Of a DNA stretch of 64,000 nucleotides, positions 51,416 to 62,586 are shown piece after piece. The DNA comes from Nautilus pompilius (Eukaryota > Mollusca > Cephalopoda > Nautilida > Nautilidae). The position numbers and the translations under genes were made by a program. Positions within the stretch are counted from its first letter, which is position 1, and each line of letters opens with the position of its first letter. The notes under the pieces are model-generated. The model was not told the origin of the DNA. It did not search any database and was given only the letters and a program-made list of their open reading frames with translations. The stretch covers positions 970,001 through 1,034,000 of the forward strand of contig JACATO010000596.1 in NCBI GenBank assembly GCA_018389105.1. Direction: 5' to 3'.

Positions 51416-52315
51416 AATTAGACACCGATCACTTTGGAATGTTTGGTGAATTTGGTATTTTGTTAAATACTTAGGAAATTGCATTCATATTTATAGTATC
51501 TAAAGATGAAAATACTTCCTTCTTATGTTGAAAGTGCATAAAGACTTGATGGAAAAGGCACAGCACCGGAATTCTTCAAATATCTTAATATTTTAAGTTT
51601 TAAAGAGATAATGAAATTTCGTTTTCATTTTGAGAAACTGATCACTTATAAATAATTATTTTAATATTATTTGTATTGCACAGATATTGGGAAAGGACCA
51701 TGCACATCTCTTCAACTACCAAAATCAAGTTTTTGAAATTAATTTAAAGGGTGTGATTAAGAATCTTAATGACTTTGTTGTTTCAGAATTTTGGTGGGAA
51801 AGTATTTAAAATTGGGGGCTGAAAATCTGCAGTATATATAATTGCAGTTAATTTTTTATTATTGCATATTTTTTTTTCAAATTTAATTTACACTTTCTCT
51901 CTTTTCCATATTGGTAACTACATAGATCAAGGGTTGGCAACCTATGGCCCACCAGTACTTTGATCAAATATACAAGTTAATGGCCCCGTGCTTGCAAACC
52001 ATGCACTTGACATTAACCCTGCATTAATGCATAAACCCACTAATTTGTTTTCTAATAAATTGGACTTAGAATTATAACCTGGTGTCTGGTAAATTTTAAT
52101 TACTGAACTCAACTGTTGCATATTGTGCAAATAATGTGCCGCCTCGGCTGTGTTGTTTATTGTGAAAATGACCTGCTTAGAGATGGGGTATAAAAGTCTT
52201 TCGTGTGAGCAGTCAGCAAAGGAGAGAGACCATCTGGTAGGTAACTTGTGGAAATCTTTTATAGATCGAATCTATAAAAGAACTTTGTGTTTATCTTCTT
52301 TTTATATTTTATTCT

Positions 52316-54100
52316 GTGCTGAATCACAAAGTGGCAGAAAAATGTAGAAAAGTAGATATTGAGTGTCGAATGTTCCAAGAAAAATGGACAGAAATGTATT
52401 TCTTTGTGGAATATAACAGCAACCCAGTGTGCTTCATCTGCCATGATACGATAGCTGTCAACAAAGAATATAACTCAGAACATCACTATGAAGCCAAACA
52501 CAAGAAATACGGTGAGCTAGCTGGGCAGTTAGGAAATGACAAAATCAGTCAGCTGATGACAAGTTTGAAAGCACAACATTCACTGCTCACTAAACAACGC
52601 GCCGAATCACAGAGAAATACATGTGCCAGTTATGCAGTAAGTTCATTAATAGAAGAACATGAAGCTTTTCACAGATGGGGAATTTGTCAAGGAGTGCTTG
52701 ATGGCTGTGGCCGATATTTTATGCCGCGATAAGAATTTATTTTCTAATATCAGTCTCTCTGCAAGAACAGTAATGCGACGAGTTGAAGAAATGCTCCTTG
52801 GTGTGAAGCACTCACTACGTGACTGCTGTGAAAGATTCCAATATTTTTCTGTGGCACAGGATGAAAGTACTGGTGTAAAAGAAACTGCACAGCTTGCAAT
52901 ATTTGTGTGAGGTGTCAACTCACAATTCAGAATTGTGGAAGAATTTGCTCAACTTGTATCACTCAAGGGAAATACTACTGGTGCAAGCATTCTCTAATCT
53001 GTTTTACTCTGTATAAAAGACATGAATTTGAATCTCTCAAAGTTAATTTCAGTGACTACAATTGGTGCACTTACTATGGTAGGTGAAAATAGAGGTTTTG
53101 TAGTAGCACTTCTAGAGAAATACATGCAAGACACTGGCATTCAGAACAAAATTATCAAATTGCACTATTATTCATCAGAAGGCATTGTGTGCTAAGGCTT
53201 CAGGAATGCAGGTGGTCATGAAAACAGTAAATTTCATATCTCGAGGTCTGAATCATCGATAATTCCACCAACTATTATTGAAAGCAAATGCACAATACTA
53301 TGATTTACTGTACTTCTGTGAAGGTCGCTGGCTAAGCCGAGGTGCTATGTTAGAACGGGTTTATGAACTTCGTGAGGAGATTGTTATATTTTGGAGAGTA
53401 AAAAGAAGAATGCATCACAGTTCCATGATCCTCCGTGGCTCTCAAATCTTGCATTTTTAGTGGATATTATTTCACATTTAAATAAGCTAAAATTGCAGTT
53501 AAAAGGATGCAGTCAGCTAGTGAATGTACTTTACGAGCACATTATGGCATCTGAGATGAAGCTTTGACTCTGGGAATGGCAGCTTGAAAATTAAAATTTT
53601 GCTCACTTTCCACTGCTGCAGGAAAATCAACCCACTGACACTTTGATGTATGTGTCCGTTATACATGAACTAAAAACTTAGTTTTCCTCATGTTTTGCAG
53701 ACACTCGGTCATACAAAGGGGATTTAAAGCCGTTTGCTACACCTTTTGATATAGAAGTGGACAGTGTTCCTGAAAAAGTTCAGATGGAACTCATTGAGCT
53801 TCAAACCAGTGAACCTATGAAATCAAAATTCCATACAGAAGGGGTTTCCTTATTGGACTTTTAACAAAAGTATGTAATGGGAGCTGGAATTATCCAAATG
53901 TAGTAGATCATGCAAAAAGATGGCATGCATATTTGGAAGTACCTACATGTGTGAGCAACTGTTTTCAAAAAAGAAGTTCACCAAGAACAAGATGCGCAAA
54001 CAACTCACTGACTCACATCATCCAACTTGAAATCTGATATAGAAAACTTTCAAAAGAAAAACAACATCAAGTATCACACTGATGATATATTTTGGTAATT
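52316..54100 (+). pseudogene. Broken hAT transposase (GTF2IRD2-like)
   Basis: An N-terminal BED-like zinc finger (VCFICHDTIAV, then HHYEAKHKKY) is followed by KLFTDGEFVKECLMAVADIL, SLSARTVMRRVEEM and FQYFSVAQDESTGVKETAQL, the usual order in GTF2IRD2/EPM2AIP1/ZBED5-like hAT proteins. A frame change near 52650 separates the finger from the core, and several stops and frame changes follow at 52908-53460 and beyond. Later traces include DTRSYKGDLKPFATPFDIEV and a C-terminal FKKRSSPRT-like piece. Not functional. Confidence 0.75.
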
Positions 54101-55228
54101 TCTACTATTTTATAATTTTTTTTGTTAAATTATTATCATTATTATGTAAATCATGCTTCCAACAACATGGTCCTTGCATGGATCCTTAGTTTCCTTTCAA
54201 TAACTAGTGATGTAATGATAGCCCATTCATTGTTCTTATTCTCAAGAATTTATTTGGTCTTGGTTGTGTCCAGATGTCTGAGGTATTGTAATTCTTGACA
54301 GTCATACACAATATGTTTGATTGTTTCATCTGTGAATTTGCAGAGTGGACAGGTTGCATTTGAAGCTAAGTGGAGTCTGTACAGGTAGCCATGGAAAGGA
54401 AAGTATTGCAATCTCAGTTGTAATAGAATTACTTGTTCATGTATCTTACTGAGTTTGGATTTTCTTGTAGGGAATAGTAGGCTCTACCTCTTGTCTCATC
54501 TCACCAACGATTTTTCCAAATATTGAGTTGACTGATTGACGGCACATTTGAGAGAAGCTATAGATTCCTAGGCTTGCTGACGGGTCCATTTTTTTGTTGC
54601 TAACTTTGCCAGGGTGTATGTTCTTTCATTTCCACTGGTTCCCACATGGCTTGGTATCCATTGAAGTGTAACAGAGGCTTGAATATTGTCAATGAGGGTT
54701 AGGGTTAGGTCATTGGTGTTTTCTCCTTTTGTTGATAACAGTGTACTCTGTCTTGTCTTTGGAGACTTTCAGTTTCCATTTGCTCACTCAGGTGTCAATG
54801 GCCCCCATGCATCATCAGCATAAGTAATTTGAAAGCAGGGCTTTGGAATGATGGAGAGGACATCATACATCATGATATTGAAAATTGTTGGATTCAAAAC
54901 TGCACCTTGTGGTATAAAGTACTTATGTGAAATTGCTTTGAGGTTTGATCAGATACTTGAATTTTAGTGTATCTTTTATTTAGGAAGCTTCTTATTGATT
55001 TTAACATCTCTTCTATTCCAATTTCTGCTGCCTTAGTGATGAGACCCTCCCACCACACCTTATCAAAGGCATCTTCGAGATCAATTCAAACTAAAATAGT
55101 ATATTCCTTGTTGAACAGACCTTTGTGACACTGCTCAGTGATTTTCATTAGGGCATCAACAATTCCAGCCTTTGGTCGGAATCCACATTGTGAGTGGTGG
55201 AAGACTTGATCTTTGTGTAGTCTCCAGT

Positions 55229-55798
55229 TCAAGTGGGTGTTAATGTGTCTTTCAAATAGCTTCCTAGACAGGATGTGAGAACTATTGGTCTGTAAGACTC
55301 AATTTTTTGCTTATTCTGATTAGGTTTTAGCAAAGGAATAATTTTACTAATCTTCCATGATGAGGGGTAAGTTGCCTGTTTCCAGATGTCATTGAAGAGT
55401 GAAAATATCATGTCTTTCCCATTGATGGGTAAATCTTTAAGCATCTGGTTGTGGATCTTATCATCTCCAGTAGCTGAGTTGGAAAGCTCAGCAAGTCCAA
55501 GGTTGAGATCTTCCACTGTGAAGGAATGATCACTTATGTCTTTTCTATCACAGAGCAGGTCTATAGATTGGTTGATAAGACTATCTGTATCCAAAAATAA
55601 TTTAGGATTGATTGAAGAATCCAAAATACTGCATTTTTTCAGAATAATGCTCTTCAAATAAGTGGGCCTGGTCTTAAAGATCTGTGACAATTTTACCCTC
55701 ATGCTCCAAAGTTTGGATAGGTTAACTTGAACCATTGATAGCCTTGATTCTTTTTCAGATGATGCATGAAGGGGTATCTCAATTGATTGAGCCAACAA
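55229..55798 (-). pseudogene. LINE reverse transcriptase, N-terminal fragment
   Basis: An open frame of 189 codons holds the spacer before the reverse transcriptase and fingers-domain motifs ATGDDKIHNQMLKDLP, SSWKISKIIPLLKP and ESYRPIVLTSCLGS. It ends by a frameshift well before the YADD catalytic motif, of which only a YADDA trace remains near 54823 in another frame. It belongs to the Jockey-type element and cannot make an active enzyme. Confidence 0.75.
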
Positions 55799-56225
55799 AA
55801 TCTTTCCATGAGCTGCTTTTTTTTAGTTTGATGATTCTTCTGACTACAGCATGTTGTCTTTTGTAAGCAACCTTATCTTTGATAGTGCGTGATTTTTTCC
55901 ACTTTTGCCTTACTTTCCTTTTTATTTGGCACTCTCTGACAATCTCTTCATTGCACCACGGTGTTGGAAGGTATATATGGGGTCTTGTTAGGGGATAGCT
56001 TTTCTCTGCAGCACTGATTATGCAAGATGTGACAACTTCAACTTTTTCATCAATGTTCAGCTGCTGTTTACTTGTAGATGCTAACATGCTTTTCTGATGT
56101 TCCATTTGGGGCTGTGCTTGAATGTTTCTTTTCACTCCTGGATATTCTATGCAGGTTACTATAGGAAAATGGTCAGAGTGAAGTGAATCATGAAGAACTC
56201 TCCACTCATTGACTCTGGGCACCAT
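55779..56225 (-). pseudogene. LINE endonuclease C-terminal fragment and linker
   Basis: A frame of 148 codons with the apurinic-endonuclease-type motif SDHFPIV near its start, then a Lys/Arg-rich linker (CNEEIVRECQIKRKVRQKWK). It overlaps the reverse transcriptase frame by about 20 bases in a shifted frame, so a frameshift separates two parts of one original ORF. Confidence 0.7.
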
Positions 56226-56841
56226 GTCTGGGCTAGTGATTGTGGTATCTATTGAGTCTGTTTGTCCAGAGGAATGGTTCTGGTAGATGTGTTCTTTGTT
56301 GCTGAGGACAATGAGATCATGATCATTAATCCATTCCTGTAATCTTGTACCTGACTGATTTGCCTTTGTGCTGCCCCAGTGAGGGTGTTTGGCATTAAAA
56401 TCGCCAGCTAAGAGTGATCTCCTTGCATTAGGAATATGATCTAATTCTGTTGCAATGTTTTTGCAACCATCTCTTGCATATAAAGATGATGAAGCCTCTA
56501 TTGATAGTAACGTTGTATCCTACAATATCAAAATATCTGGTGGATAAATTTGAGATACCTAGACTGTTTCGCACACATACAACAAACGCATTTTTTCCCT
56601 TTTTATTAAATAATGTCATTTAAAAAAGATAAAGGTTAATTACATGAATTCTCCTTTGATAAAAAAGGAAGAAAAAAAAATCTTTTTACAAATACGAATA
56701 TATTTATTTAACGCGCGTTTTAAAACAGCATTTTCAGCTCGTAAAGTAGCTGATGTTAATAATAGTGATAACATCTTTAGGAGATCTCTGGAACCCATGG
56801 CCCCCCCTGGTCAATAAAGGTCCCCGACCCCTGACACGGAT

Positions 56842-57480
56842 GAAGGAAGGAAGGAGAAATTAAGACATTTACAGACCAGACCGTGATGGCACTCGGGTGA
56901 ACGAACCCCTCCTTCCTAAGAGTGCCGGGGCGTCCTCTGCGTCATAAATTACAGATGGCGGAGTCTCCTGGGGCCTAACCGAATCGTGAGTTTGTTTATA
57001 CGATGTTGTTAATCTGTTTCGAGTAACCGGATTTGTTTTTCTACGAAGAGATGGTGGTATCGAGACTCCGGATTCCTCCCCCCCCCCCCCCCCCCCCACA
57101 AAACTCGAGGCCGATCCTAATTGTTGTAGTAACTAAGCGGTGGAGGTGTGGGAGAGAGACCCGCGGGGACCGTGGCCGCCTTTCTTCTCTCTTTTCGATC
57201 TTATACCGTTTCACTTTCGAAGCAAACGCTTCAGCAGACGAGTCGGTCGGATAGATAGATAAATAAATAAATAAGAAGAATTGTTGCATTTTACGAAGCG
57301 CCGTTTGTTGGCAGCATTGTGTGCCCCAGTCCACCTCGTTATCCACTCTCATGGCGTCTGGTTTTCTGTGGCAACTCTTTTCTCGACCTTGAATTCGGTA
57401 TTAAAAAATCATTTCAAACTTTCTGTTAACTTTTTCCTTATCCTTTAAAATTAAAAAAAAATATATATATATACGTACCT
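56842..57480 (+). promoter_or_regulatory. CpG-richer putative promoter / 5' UTR region of first zinc-finger gene
   Basis: The base composition changes sharply after the hAT end: more CpG, an ATGGCGG-type motif (56954), a run of about 21 C at 57077-57097, and CCGCGGGGACC. A noncoding exon spliced to 58666 is expected here by analogy with the second gene, but I could not fix its donor. Long frames on either strand across the C run lack coding character. Confidence 0.35.
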
Positions 57481-58051
57481 GTATTGTTCATCTAAGAAAC
57501 TATATATACATATATAAAAACAGGTTCTCGCTGAATCGAGTTAATTGGGAATGAACTTTTAAAAAAAAAAGTATTTTCATTTAAATATAAAATTGGTGAA
57601 GAGGATGCAGGAAACCGATGACGATATATCACAGTTCCTTTTGTGTGTGGATACGTCTTGCTTTTCAACCTGGACTTGTAGCCAAATGAATGGGTGAACC
57701 GCACTCTACTCGCTGCTGAAAATCTTCGTCACTGTCAGAATTACCCCCTTCTCTCCTTTCTCTCTTCGTTTTACATTTTTTTCTTGTTTTTGGTATTGAC
57801 AATTTAATGATGATAAATTCAGTGTTTCATTTTTAGATGTACAGTATATATATGTTGATGAGTAACCTGCCTTCAGCCCTATTGATCAAACTCGAATTTA
57901 CTCATTTTTCTTATATGCTCTTTTCCTCCTTAAATACTTTAAAATAAATAATACATTGGTATTTAAGACGGTTTTATTTTTTTTCTTCGCCTTTTATCTC
58001 CCTGTCAACTACCAGTTTCTTGAAGACTGACTGAATATGGATCTTTAAATA

Positions 58052-58500
58052 TGGTAAACAACCAGTCATCCAACCTTGAGGGGATCTGGAGATGGTCAGA
58101 TAACTGGATGGATATTTCTGAACAAGTGTTGCTGCTTATCCTACAGCTTTCTTGTCTTTTTGAATAGTAAGAACTATGCACTTTTTGGGGGGGGATTACT
58201 TTCTGAAAGACTAGCCAAACTATTGTTGGTATTATTAGACAATATATTGCAAGGATTACGATTATTATCCCTGATCAGAATCACCAGCAAAGGAGAATAC
58301 AGCCAATACACTTCTTGCTTGTTGAAGGATGCTAACCATCTACCAAGATGCGATCTGAGCATATACAGACACTGAATACAGCTTCCCTGATGACTGACTC
58401 ATGAACTGGAAAGTTGAAAATAAACCAATCTTGGCTTATATTGGAAAAGTTGGATAACTTGAGTTGATTATTTGGAGGTTGGATAACAGGTTGTTTACTG
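58052..58500. mobile_element. pogo/Tigger-like MITE upstream of first zinc-finger gene
   Basis: The left end TGGTAAACAACCAGTCATCC and right end, reverse complement CAGTAAACAACCTGTTATCC, match at 16 of 20 positions. TA flanks both ends (58050-58051 and 58501-58502). It is about 450 bp with no transposase. The 99-codon frame inside is a by-product. Confidence 0.7.
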
Positions 58501-58665
58501 TATAGCAGACTATTTTTCTGCTGTAAATAAACTAATCTGATATCTCAGAAATAGTTAATTACTACTGTCTTTGCATATCAAAATCTTAAAAGATCAATTG
58601 TGTACACATTTATTAGTTTATGAAAAGTATTTATTTAAAAATAACTTTTAAAATTGTTTTTTCAG

Positions 58666-58823
58666 ATATTTTGGTACACATTGGATTTTGTTTCAATACT
58701 GATATGAAATGGAAAAGCAAATAAAAAAAACATTCCAAAATTTTGTAAGTCACTTCTCAACTTATACTTTACGGCGAAACAAAAGCAGTTTGGGGCATTT
58801 TTGAAGTTTCTTCTAGATTTTAA
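58666..58823 (+). promoter_or_regulatory. Inferred 5' UTR part of the zinc-finger coding exon
   Basis: The acceptor GTTTTTTCAG is followed by ATATTTTGGTA. The second zinc-finger gene has TGTTTCAG followed by ATTTTTGGTA at the matching place (63322), which supports a shared exon start. It contains several stops and is noncoding. Confidence 0.5.
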
Positions 58824-60119
58824 ATGTACATTATGGCCAGACAAGAAAGTCAAGAGGAAAGCTGGGGCTATTTCAATGAGTTGCATGGTATGAAACATCC
58901 TGTAGATCATGTCTGGGCATGTACAGAACAAAATACTTACAACTGCAACATTTGCAGCAAATCTTTTACTACTGGTTGTGGACTAAAAATGCATTACAGA
59001 ACTCACACTGGAGAGAAGCCTTATAAATGTGACATTTGTGACAAATCCTTTTCTTCACCATCTAATCTGACTGTACATGTTAGGACTCACACGGGAGAGA
59101 AACCTTACAAATGTCAGTACTGTGACAAAGCATTTTCTCGTTCTTCTATTCTTACAGAGCATATAAAAATTCATACTGGGGAGAAACCTTACAAATGTGA
59201 TGTTTGCAACAAGTCGTTCTCACAAATAACAAATCTTACTCGACATATCAGGACTCATACTGGTGAAAGACCTTACAAATGTGATGTTTGCAACAAATCA
59301 TTTTCTTGCTTATCTGGTCTTACTTTACACTTTAGAATTCATACTGGTGAAAGACCTTACAAATGTGCTTATTGTGATAAAGCATATTCACAATCATCTA
59401 ATCTTACTATACACATTAGGACCCACACTGGAGAAAAACCTTACAGATGTGAAGTTTGTAACAAGTCTTTCTCCAACATAACAAATCTCACTATACACAT
59501 TAGGACTCATACTGGAGAAAAACCTTTTAAATGTGATTTTTGCCACAAAGCATTTTATCAATCATCATCCCTTACTGCACATATTAGGACTCATACAGGG
59601 GAGAAACCCTACAAATGTAATTACTGTGATAGGGCATTTTCTAGATTAGATAGCCGTACTGTGCACATTAGGACTCATACTGGGGAAAGACTCCTAAAAT
59701 GTATGTATTGTGAGAAATCATTTTGTCGCTTGTCCAGACTTAGTTCACACATTATGAGTCATACGGAGAAGACATTGTCTAAAAATGAGTATTGGGATGA
59801 TGAATTTTTTCAGTCATATCTTATGGAGCATAGTGGGAATCACAATAAAGAAAAACAATACAACTGTAGATACTGTGAGAAATTTTTTTCAGATTCTGAG
59901 AAACTGACTTTACACATGAAGTCTCATACTGAAAAAAGGCCTTTCAAATGTAATGTTTGCAGCAGGTGTTTTTCTTATAAATTTTCTCTTAGCGCACACT
60001 TATCTAGACATGATCTGATGTCCTACAAATGCGACTCTTGTAACAAATCTTTTTCTTCTAAGATTGATCTTACAGTACATGTTTCAAAACACAAAAAATG
60101 TACACTAAAAGTGTGCTGA
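58824..60119 (+). CDS. C2H2 zinc-finger protein, 13 intact fingers plus one degenerate
   Basis: A complete 431-residue protein in one coding exon, probably a nuclear DNA-binding factor. An in-frame TAA directly precedes the ATG at 58824; a second Met follows at codon 4. A 38-residue leader without KRAB, SCAN or BTB signs precedes fingers spaced 28 residues apart with Cys pairs at 41/44, 69/72, 97/100 and so on to 293/296, joined mostly by TGEKPYK linkers. The eleventh position (about 318-340) has lost both Cys (Asn321, Trp324) but keeps His336 and His340. Three intact fingers follow, the last after an unusual DLMSYK linker. A good acceptor (TTTTTTCAG) places the exon start at 58666, so the 5' UTR is spliced. 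An AATAAA lies 39 bases after the stop. The targets cannot be inferred. Confidence 0.93.
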   Translation: MYIMARQESQEESWGYFNELHGMKHPVDHVWACTEQNTYNCNICSKSFTTGCGLKMHYRTHTGEKPYKCDICDKSFSSPSNLTVHVRTHTGEKPYKCQYCDKAFSRSSILTEHIKIHTGEKPYKCDVCNKSFSQITNLTRHIRTHTGERPYKCDVCNKSFSCLSGLTLHFRIHTGERPYKCAYCDKAYSQSSNLTIHIRTHTGEKPYRCEVCNKSFSNITNLTIHIRTHTGEKPFKCDFCHKAFYQSSSLTAHIRTHTGEKPYKCNYCDRAFSRLDSRTVHIRTHTGERLLKCMYCEKSFCRLSRLSSHIMSHTEKTLSKNEYWDDEFFQSYLMEHSGNHNKEKQYNCRYCEKFFSDSEKLTLHMKSHTEKRPFKCNVCSRCFSYKFSLSAHLSRHDLMSYKCDSCNKSFSSKIDLTVHVSKHKKCTLKVC

Positions 60120-61720
60120 GTTTTTATCTCTCTCACTGGCAGTAGTTCGAAAATGGTAATAAATTGTATTTTATTCTTTTAGTTGTTTCATTCAAACCAG
60201 AGTGTGCTTTGTTGTCATATAAAGAAATTGAGATAGAACATATTGTTTGAAAACATTGTTAGTGAAGAATTTACACTAGTATTATATACATTTATGGTAA
60301 TAAAAATAAAAATAACTGCATTTTTTGTAATTTTGTTATTTTTCAAAAATATATTTTAAAATGGTAAATTTTTGTGTCACAGCTAATGTATATGACATTT
60401 TAATATCACAGTGGAAAGCAGTTTGCATTTATATGTTACTGTTTAGATGATGATTCACAATGAAATGATAATTAGCATTTTGTGTTGCAACAAGACTACT
60501 GCTATGAAGATAATTTAGATGTTTATAATAACTCTGACTGCCAGAAACACTGATTACTTTTACCACAACCTATCAGAAATAGATAAGATTTGGGTCACTT
60601 TTAAATTATATGCTGGAATCAATCTACCATGACATTTCCTCTGAGCAAATGTTGCCAATATATTAGACATACTCTAATGCACTTGTATTTGTATAGACCT
60701 ATAAACATCAGCGATGACACATATCTTGAATGTTTAAAAAGGTTGTGGAAAGTCATGTTTAAAAAATACACAATACAACAAAAATGTAAGAGTGCAATAT
60801 ACACTTAAATTTAAAATTCATTCTTCATGAAATGAATGTTAGTGAATTTGAGTCCCATTCATAATACTTGAATATTTTACAAAATTCCTGATATCACAGA
60901 TAAAAATAATCTGAGATCATAAACAAGAAGCTTCATTTCAATTTATTGACTAGGCACCAAAGTTAATTTTTTATCATTTATTATCTGTTTGCAATGATAA
61001 TGCAGGGATCATCTGCCTTTTATTCCTGTTGAACAAATTTAAATGAAATGTTTGGTTATGTAACAAAATATTTCCATAAGAAAGGATATTTGGAATAATA
61101 TAGTAGTAGGTGTGTTACAAAGACTTTAGTAGAAGTATAGTATTCTCTTGATATCATTAAGCAAGAACAGTTCTACAGACTTCAAAGACTACCAGCAATG
61201 ATTGTTTGTAACAGAAAATCTCATCATCAAACTTAGTTTTTTATAAAAAAATTAATTAATAAAAACTCAATAACTGCCCTACAAACAAAAGTTTTTTTTT
61301 TTTTTTTTTTAAAAAGGGTAGCCAGAGTAATTCCATCTTTTCATTAGCTAAGGGATCCGCAGTATCATTCAAGACTCAAATCCTTATAAAGTCATCTGTT
61401 TTCTAATCCACATCCCTAAAGTTCCTAATGACTGGCCTCAGTAAAGAAACAATACATTAGGTAGGTAGTTATACAAATGATTTAATAATTTGTGAACAGT
61501 TCCAATGATTTAGTCTGTTTTATGCATGTAATTTTTTGGAACCCATTAAATAAAATTAAATATGTCGTACTTTATGAATATAAGATGTTAGCTATATTCA
61601 GAAGTAAAAATAGATAAACATTTTGCATTTTTAATGTAGATTTTTACATGAATTATGGAAACCATTTTGGTTTTATATACTGAATTATTCATCCGGTATA
61701 GAAACCGGCTGTAAACAAGA
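60120..61720. other. Intergenic DNA between the two zinc-finger genes
   Basis: AT-rich sequence with a poly-T run at 61292-61309 and an AATAAA at 60158-60163 that may end the first gene. I see no coding exon or recognisable mobile element. Confidence 0.55.
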
Positions 61721-62350
61721 ACACAGTTATTATGCTTAAGAGTGTGTGTGTGTTGCTGACGGTCCAACCTCTCATAAGATCTGACAATATTATTAAAAGT
61801 TACTTTTGTGCAATTTGTAAAAGCTTTTCAGTATCGTGGGTTTTAATATTTTTTCGTTTCGTTTTCGTTAATCTCGCTTTTAGTTTTCTAATTGTCCAGA
61901 TTGTTAGTAATTATAGATTAAAAATGGTGGTGCGTTCCTGCTTCCCGGCAGAAGTTGTGCTTACGCCACGGAGTCCTCGTCGAGGTAATTAGCCTTGTGA
62001 TCCTTTTTCGGGGGAAATCTAGAACTGGGAGTTCGCTCCCGAGTTTGATGTTATTTTAGCTACGAAATGTTCCCTTCTCCCTTTGAGATATCGACTAGAG
62101 ACTGTAACGATGATGCGATTAACGGGATCTGGTTGGGGGGGGGGGCTGCTGCTGCAAAACCCTGGTAGTGGTAAAAATAAAAACGATTAATGCTGCTTAT
62201 TCTATCCTTTAGTCGTCTAATAATCTTTCTGATGTCTAATATGGCGTGGATCAGTTAAGTTAAATGTTATCCTACTATATTCATGCATCTACTCGTCCCC
62301 CCCCTTTTCTTTTAATATATTTCTGAAATCCAGTAATTAGAGCCATGAAT
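61720..62350 (+). promoter_or_regulatory. Putative promoter and noncoding exon 1 of second zinc-finger gene
   Basis: The stretch is richer in CpG and G/C than its surroundings. A clear donor (CGTCGAG/GTAATT, exon end 61985) could splice to the acceptor at 63321. A small frame opened by the ATG at 61924 ends one codon past this donor if unspliced; it may be an upstream ORF. A run of 10 G lies at 62135-62144. Transcription start is not determined. Confidence 0.4.
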
Positions 62351-62396
62351 ATGATAACGGAGTATTTACGTGTATGTGTATATTATATATATATAT

Positions 62397-62586
62397 AATC
62401 AGCTGGTTCGTTGTACAAACTCGTTACAATGGACCAACCAGCCGTTTATCCTTCGTATTTCCCTTGCCCTATTATGAGTGAATATATATATATATATAAT
62501 CAGCTGGTTCATTGTACAAACTCGTTACAATGGACCAACCAGCCGTTTATCCTTCGTATTTCCCTTGCCCTATTATGAGTGAATAA
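62397..62586. repeat. 101-bp near-perfect tandem duplication with internal hairpin
   Basis: AATCAGCTGGTTC starts at 62397 and again at 62498; the copies differ by one base over about 88 compared positions (G or A after GGTTC), and are joined by (AT)n. Within each unit, CAGCTGGTTCRTTGTA and the downstream TTACAATGGACCAACCAGCC are imperfect inverted arms around AAACTCG. It lies in the presumed first intron of the second zinc-finger gene. Confidence 0.9.

Larger units (their letters stand above)
54110..56640 (-). mobile_element. 5'-truncated Jockey-type non-LTR retrotransposon
   Basis: Minus strand, in order from 56640 down: endonuclease end (traces of a DFNAKHPHWG motif near 56400, then LHDSLHSDHFPIVT at 56190), a basic spacer, the start of reverse transcriptase (LAELSNSATGDDKIHNQMLK, PSSWKISKIIPLLKPNQNKQ, SYRPIVLTSCLG, to 55229), damaged palm sequence, an RNase H piece (LQWIPSHVG with GNERTYTLAK, about 54655-54590), and a C-terminal zinc-knuckle-like CPLCKFTDETIKHIVYDC (about 54350-54290). 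Frameshifts split it into at least two main frames. The 3' end reaches an AAT-type tail near 54120-54146. It inserted after the transposase gene of the surrounding hAT element. The N-terminal Gag-like ORF is missing. Confidence 0.8.
51928..56833 (+). mobile_element. hAT element, GTF2IRD2/ZBED-like, with nested LINE
   Basis: The left end CAAGGGTTGGCAACCTATGG and the right end (reverse complement CAGGGGTCGGGGACC) form hAT-type inverted termini. The flanks ACATAGAT (51920-51927) and ACACGGAT (56834-56841) are a decayed 8-bp target duplication, 6 of 8 matching. The transposase remnant lies at 52325-54100, and a LINE on the opposite strand fills about 54110-56640. The mismatched duplication suggests an older insertion than the hAT copy at 14600-16747. 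Confidence 0.75.

Noticed and set aside
56869..57352. Frames of 73-103 codons on both strands across a poly-C run
   Set aside because: The Pro- or Gly-rich parts come from the C homopolymer, and the flanking parts look like CpG-rich promoter or UTR sequence.
59263..59481. 72-codon plus-strand frame within the zinc-finger gene
   Set aside because: An alternative frame of the repetitive finger array. The real frame has regular C2H2 spacing.
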